Assembly (NCBI GenBank): GCA_934572445.1 | Contig: CAKTLD010000032.1 | Location: forward strand, 1-16,350 | Source of the DNA: an uncultured Oscillospiraceae bacterium | Lineage (GTDB): Bacteria; Bacillota; Clostridia; Oscillospirales; Oscillospiraceae | DNA length: 16,350 nt | Reading direction: 5' to 3' | Notes under the pieces: generated by a model | Databases searched by the model: none | What the model saw: only the letters and a program-made list of their open reading frames with translations | Told to the model about the DNA's origin: nothing | Program-made: the position numbers and the translations under genes | In this document: positions 14,701-16,350 of the stretch, piece by piece | Numbering within the stretch: position 1 is the stretch's first letter | Layout of the letters: each line of letters starts with the position of its first letter

Positions 14701-15657
14701 CGACTTCGGGTTCGTCAAAAAGCACACGGCCATGACCACGACGGCCAGCACCGCCGCCGCGGCGACCCAGAACGCGGGCTTTTTATAGTGCAGCGCACTC
14801 TTCACGCGCGTTTTGACATTCACCTCACCGAACGCCAGCGGGCAGGCCGCGATGCTTCTTCGCGGCGCGGCGCAGGCAAGCAGCGCCATGGAATAGTCCG
14901 CGCGGCGCTCCGCGTCCAGCGTGCGCACGACCTTTTCGTCACACGCCAGCTCGATATCGCGGCAGAAGAGGATATAGGCAAGCCATACCAACGGATTATA
15001 CCAGTGCAGCGCCAGCACGAAATACCCCAGCAGCTTCCACCAGTGGTCGCCGCGCGCAAGGTGCGCGCGTTCGTGCGCGATGACGTGCTCCGCCGTCTGC
15101 GCGTCCATGTGCATGGGCAAATAGATCCTCGGTCTTGCCGCGCCGAACACAAAAGGCGAGGCGACAAATTCGCTCTCATAGATATTCTCCCGCAGCAGGA
15201 TGGCGGTCGCCAGCTTTTTTCTCAGCTTCCATGCGCTCATGAGCGCGTGGATCAGCAGTGCGGTCATGCCGGATATCCATATCCAAGGCGCGGCGGTGGC
15301 AAAAGCATCCCGCAGGTCAAAGCCCGTCTCGCCGCCCGACGCATCCGCCGGCACAGAAAAGGTCTCGCTCAGGATGGGGTTGACTGTCTCGTCGATGACC
15401 GTCACGCCGCTCGAAATGGAGGGCGACGGTGCGTACTGCTGCGCGGAGGGCGGCGGGATCGTCTCCGCACTGGGAATGAGCGAAGCGCTGCTCTCGATGG
15501 AAAACGGCAGCACGAGCCGTAGCGCCACCACGCCCCACAGCAGCGGCATGATCCACTTCGGCGCCTTTTTGAGCGCGAAGCGCACCGCAAGCACTGCAAG
15601 GATCAGCCAGCCGGCGCTGATGCTCAGGTTGACAAGTCTCCAAAAGGCATCACTCAT
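11704..15657 (-). CDS. Giant M56 (BlaR1/MecR1-like) membrane metallopeptidase with novel sensor region
   Basis: A 1317-residue protein. Residues 1-315 are the M56 core: transmembrane helices at about 12-28, 37-53, 123-143, 207-230 and 295-314; zinc motif HERAH (195-199); and a downstream acidic ligand region CRDIELACDEKVV with Glu236. In BlaR1/MecR1 this cytoplasm-facing peptidase leads to loss of the BlaI/MecI repressor when an outside sensor is triggered. BlaR1 has a penicillin-binding sensor and is about 600 residues; here the outside part (about 315-1317) is some 1000 residues with no penicillin-binding SxxK-type domain that I recognise. It includes a duplicated module (about 507-620 and 682-787), LSDLNGDGTLEH (944-955), resembling FG-GAP/dockerin-type calcium loops, and an Asp-box-like SRDGGESW (1233-1240). 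GGGAGG lies 9 nt before the ATG at 15657, which overlaps the repressor gene by 8 nt. The inducing ligand is unknown. Confidence 0.9.
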   Translation of the reverse strand: MSDAFWRLVNLSISAGWLILAVLAVRFALKKAPKWIMPLLWGVVALRLVLPFSIESSASLIPSAETIPPPSAQQYAPSPSISSGVTVIDETVNPILSETFSVPADASGGETGFDLRDAFATAAPWIWISGMTALLIHALMSAWKLRKKLATAILLRENIYESEFVASPFVFGAARPRIYLPMHMDAQTAEHVIAHERAHLARGDHWWKLLGYFVLALHWYNPLVWLAYILFCRDIELACDEKVVRTLDAERRADYSMALLACAAPRRSIAACPLAFGEVNVKTRVKSALHYKKPAFWVAAAAVLAVVVMAVCFLTNPKSERDSLAWAQGLNAADVASIELYVPERWEEQQYRKLNKEQMEHVVWLINSSHGTYIEKPETVYGGLPVWFLLTMDDGTVHAVGSVVGHYLIIGGDTFVTGADDQMEWESYVPFCNSASPIDMADRLSYALYGITTGVYTLGEAVFEDSVWETSYEETFANTKSAPELWLSSTLGTDVTGILYGTVTAARGYSYRFSEWEEINLTVSNFDWLFRSGSGEDWNGTSAAKLRRENAHAWRGTKTAEDYNATDTITEIARQDELAAMNQWLLLQQKDGSLYLVMGYRSGGLPYSGAHPYRWIVRLTVENAVQSEQSSISGNYSLAGLVYEDMGYAVRYSDLMDDADRLSLAVARGEAGDMYALLSNSLEQYYCASWEETALTEESFDARFRSAEDGWLGGARPGTLRENNLRAWRGLVSGNDAAWMQPRTDRYRGEMENLTDWLLLEQRSGERYLVLGDWRDAYYRWVILLGSELTPEQIVADLWNSDILFNRSDHDDTDYHIWNAEQAQEQYARLCGFTWLEKEMPEDEDAQRAAILAESVTGECGQVIMMGPAEGSPWMMLFYENTSLMELRQIDGTRLGASRWYKGSEAQSAPAEIRPAAPESGVWETMLDWYGSAASENAPVLLALSDLNGDGTLEHVDCKKGSTASDYTLRVLTYRGETLWSEPLRIHDGLFDTAIFLCREDGRDMLLEYEVIRGWYRGEIAKYAYNYTLRTFDGGRETIQESGLTGEIYFKPAANQNGDWTESHQQFADHVNALMDQSTLLLSYRDGTLSTSGEAADWHCVSPLGEAAAPVDRRAELLANADTYLDFGDILWYTADGKFCRWAGRAAEELYELPDSDWADTPVAASLSVVDGRVGLGYHVGGATMGYFVLVLYDLSGQKTAEYSYKTSIAVSGGIAVSMSYLPSPSPNNLRISRDGGESWEPFGDASYFYGTATDNGNGGTSFQDAPMEIRGGWLYTTAVCNLYNDPNDQPRAAYSVRIDLTTGETELLGQSASGTR
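13297..13614 (-). repeat. Second copy of the internal module of the M56 protein
   Basis: Encodes residues about 682-787. It matches the first copy (13798-14139) in order: WEE, SFDxxFRS, a W-G step, LRENNLRAWRG, then WLLLEQRSGERYLVLG and YYRWVILL. The identity is at protein level only; no long DNA identity is visible, so the duplication is old. Confidence 0.75.
13798..14139 (-). repeat. First copy of the internal module of the M56 protein
   Basis: Encodes residues about 507-620. Key blocks: SEWEEINLTVSNFDWLFRS, LRRENAHAWRG, WLLLQQKDGSLYLVMGY and PYRWIVRL. The second copy follows after a gap of about 60 residues. Confidence 0.75.
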
Positions 15658-16024
15658 GGCGGTTTTCCTCCCGGAAGCGTGCGATCATCTGCTGCACCTC
15701 GTCCAGCTCCTCGTCGCTCACGCGGCGGGACTTGGCAAAGGCTGCGACAAAGGCAGGCAGCGAGCCGCCGAACTTTTTCTCTACCAACTCGTCGATCTCG
15801 GCCGTCTGCGCTTCATCGCGCGAGACGAGAGAGGTGACGACGGTATTCTCGTTTTTCAGCACGCCGCGCTCGGAGAGCCGCTTGATGACGGTATAGGTCG
15901 TCGTCGGCTTCCAGCCCAGCTGCTCCGCGCACAGAGCAACGAGCTCGCGGCTCTTCAACGGCTCATGCGCCCACAGGATCTCGCAGAAGCGATATTCACT
16001 TTCAAAAATTTTCGGCGTTTCCAT
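15650..16024 (-). CDS. BlaI/MecI-family transcriptional repressor
   Basis: A 124-residue winged-helix repressor. The DNA-binding part is residues about 5-72, with the family signature WKPTTTYTVIKRLSERGVL; the C-terminal helices (about 75-120) make the dimer. In known systems the dimer sits on a dyad operator in front of its own operon and is cleaved or released when the M56 sensor is triggered. Here it is followed, with an 8-nt overlap (ATGAGTGA), by exactly such a sensor gene. The ATG at 16024 has AGGAG about 7 nt upstream. Two dyads upstream are candidate operators. No beta-lactamase or PBP2a gene lies in the window, so the regulated target is probably the operon itself plus unknown genes. 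Confidence 0.93.
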   Translation of the reverse strand: METPKIFESEYRFCEILWAHEPLKSRELVALCAEQLGWKPTTTYTVIKRLSERGVLKNENTVVTSLVSRDEAQTAEIDELVEKKFGGSLPAFVAAFAKSRRVSDEELDEVQQMIARFREENRHE

Positions 16025-16038
16025 GTCGCTCTCCTTTT

Positions 16039-16054
16039 CTCTAATCCGTTAGAG
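16039..16054. promoter_or_regulatory. Downstream BlaI operator candidate
   Basis: Perfect dyad of CTCTAA and TTAGAG with a 4-bp centre. It lies in the leader, between the -10 and the start codon at 16024, so a bound dimer could block transcription. Confidence 0.7.
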
Positions 16055-16063
16055 TATATGTTT

Positions 16064-16092
16064 ACACTAACAAATTAGAGTCATTCTGTCAA
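16064..16092 (-). promoter_or_regulatory. Promoter of the BlaI/M56 operon
   Basis: Minus strand: perfect -35 TTGACA (16087-16092), 17 nt spacer, -10 TAGTGT (16064-16069). The predicted leader is about 33 nt. The -10 and spacer overlap the upstream dyad. Confidence 0.8.
16065..16080. promoter_or_regulatory. Upstream BlaI operator candidate overlapping the -10
   Basis: CTCTAATTTGTTAGTG on the minus strand is the same 16-bp dyad as at 16039-16054 with one mismatch. The centres are 26 bp apart. It covers the spacer and -10, the classical place for BlaI repression. Confidence 0.7.
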
Positions 16093-16122
16093 GCGCTTTT
16101 TCGTGCTTTTTGCCGCAATCGC

Positions 16123-16151
16123 TTGACAAAAAAAGACAGGTTTCTTATAAT
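16123..16151 (+). promoter_or_regulatory. Perfect consensus sigma-A promoter
   Basis: TTGACA (16123-16128), exactly 17 nt, TATAAT (16146-16151): both hexamers are full consensus. The start would be near 16158, only about 10 nt before a terminator hairpin. Its -35 is 30 bp from the -35 of the divergent BlaI operon. Confidence 0.9.
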
Positions 16152-16167
16152 AATTCACATCGCACAG

Positions 16168-16198
16168 AAAACGTCTCCGCACAGCGAGACGTTTTTTT
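16168..16198 (+). terminator. Leader terminator/attenuator before the NhaC-like gene
   Basis: AAAACGTCTC pairs perfectly with GAGACGTTTT (10 bp, 8-nt loop), ending in seven T. It sits between the consensus promoter and the gene start at 16225, so default transcription should stop after about 40 nt. No plus-strand gene lies upstream that it could otherwise end. This suggests attenuation or a tiny RNA. Confidence 0.75.
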
Positions 16199-16224
16199 GT
16201 ATTTGGAGAAGGAGAACTCACACC

Positions 16225-16350
16225 ATGCAGAAAAAGTCCAACCCCGCGGCGCTGCTGCCGATCTTAGTGTTTCTTATCCTGTTATATTTTCGAACGGGGA
16301 TATTACCCCACAAAGCACCTCCAAACCTGTTATCAACGCTCTCAAGAGCG
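16225..16350 (+). CDS. N-terminal fragment of a possible NhaC-like Na+/H+ antiporter, cut by the window edge
   Basis: An open frame of 42 codons reaching the right edge. GGAGAAGGAG lies 8 nt before the ATG. The first residues, MQKKSNPAALLPILVFLILL, resemble from memory the start of NhaC-family antiporters (Lys-rich tip, NPxALLP, first transmembrane helix). After about residue 21 the sequence (YFRTGILPHKAPPNLLSTLS) no longer looks like a membrane transporter, and base composition shifts to lower GC from about 16280. Either the gene is interrupted by inserted DNA near 16290 or the match is shorter than I think. Both are tentative. Confidence 0.45.
   Translation, partial: MQKKSNPAALLPILVFLILLYFRTGILPHKAPPNLLSTLSRA

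Noticed and set aside
14002..15522. 506-codon plus-strand open frame opposite the M56 gene
   Set aside because: Mirror of GC-rich coding sequence; the minus frame has HERAH, helices and coupling to the repressor gene, the plus frame has nothing.
16218..16349. Minus-strand open frame entering from the right edge
   Set aside because: Only 43 codons, continuing through the start of the NhaC-like gene; no motif recognised. Kept only as part of the edge finding.
1..16350. tRNA genes, CRISPR arrays, complete insertion sequences
   Set aside because: None seen by eye: no cloverleaf with a TTCGA-type arm, no regularly spaced direct repeats, no transposase frame.

Overview
This window looks like chromosomal DNA of a GC-rich anaerobic Clostridia-type Firmicute, probably a gut Oscillospiraceae-like organism. 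Supporting this are many GGAGG-type ribosome binding sites, sigma-A-like promoters with 16-17 nt spacing, a BlaI/M56 pair, an ECF sigma/anti-sigma pair with the clostridial N-terminal anti-sigma motif, and an alpha-hydroxy-acid oxidase with the Cys-rich N-terminus I associate with Clostridia. Genus and species cannot be fixed from sequence alone. The left edge lies inside a ribosomal RNA operon leader and the right edge in sequence that stops resembling the gene it interrupts, so the window may be a contig bounded by repeats (inference).

Layout. 1-207 (minus): strong rrn promoter and leader; the 16S gene itself would lie beyond base 1. 281-485: a 26-residue Cys-rich peptide gene with its own near-consensus promoter. 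509-2110 (minus): two-gene operon of secreted proteins, the second a lipoprotein broken by a +1 frameshift. 2317-3336 (minus): FMN-dependent alpha-hydroxy-acid dehydrogenase. 3421-6168 (plus): 915-residue fusion of a MurE-like ligase with a D-aspartate-ligase-like ATP-grasp enzyme, the most unusual gene here. 6206-7123 (minus): CorA-type metal transporter. 7296-7970 (plus): nitroreductase-fold protein. 8076-8999 (plus): secreted-domain/four-helix membrane protein of unknown role. 9081-10264 (minus): ECF sigma factor and membrane anti-sigma-like protein, overlapping by 4 nt. 10510-11580 (plus): XRE regulator, divergent from the sigma operon across a palindrome-rich intergenic region. 11704-16024 (minus): BlaI-family repressor and a 1317-residue M56 (BlaR1-like) membrane peptidase with an approximately 1000-residue novel C-terminal region. 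16123-16350 (plus): perfect consensus promoter, immediate intrinsic terminator (attenuator candidate), then the N-terminus of an NhaC-like antiporter that runs off the edge.

How it fits together. A cell-envelope and stress-sensing theme is visible but not proven: a peptidoglycan-precursor-like ligase fusion, a BlaI/M56 antibiotic- or envelope-sensing pair, an ECF sigma/anti-sigma pair, secreted proteins and ion transporters. Most genes are single units or two-gene operons, and convergent pairs share symmetric bidirectional terminators. No tRNA, CRISPR array or complete mobile element was seen.
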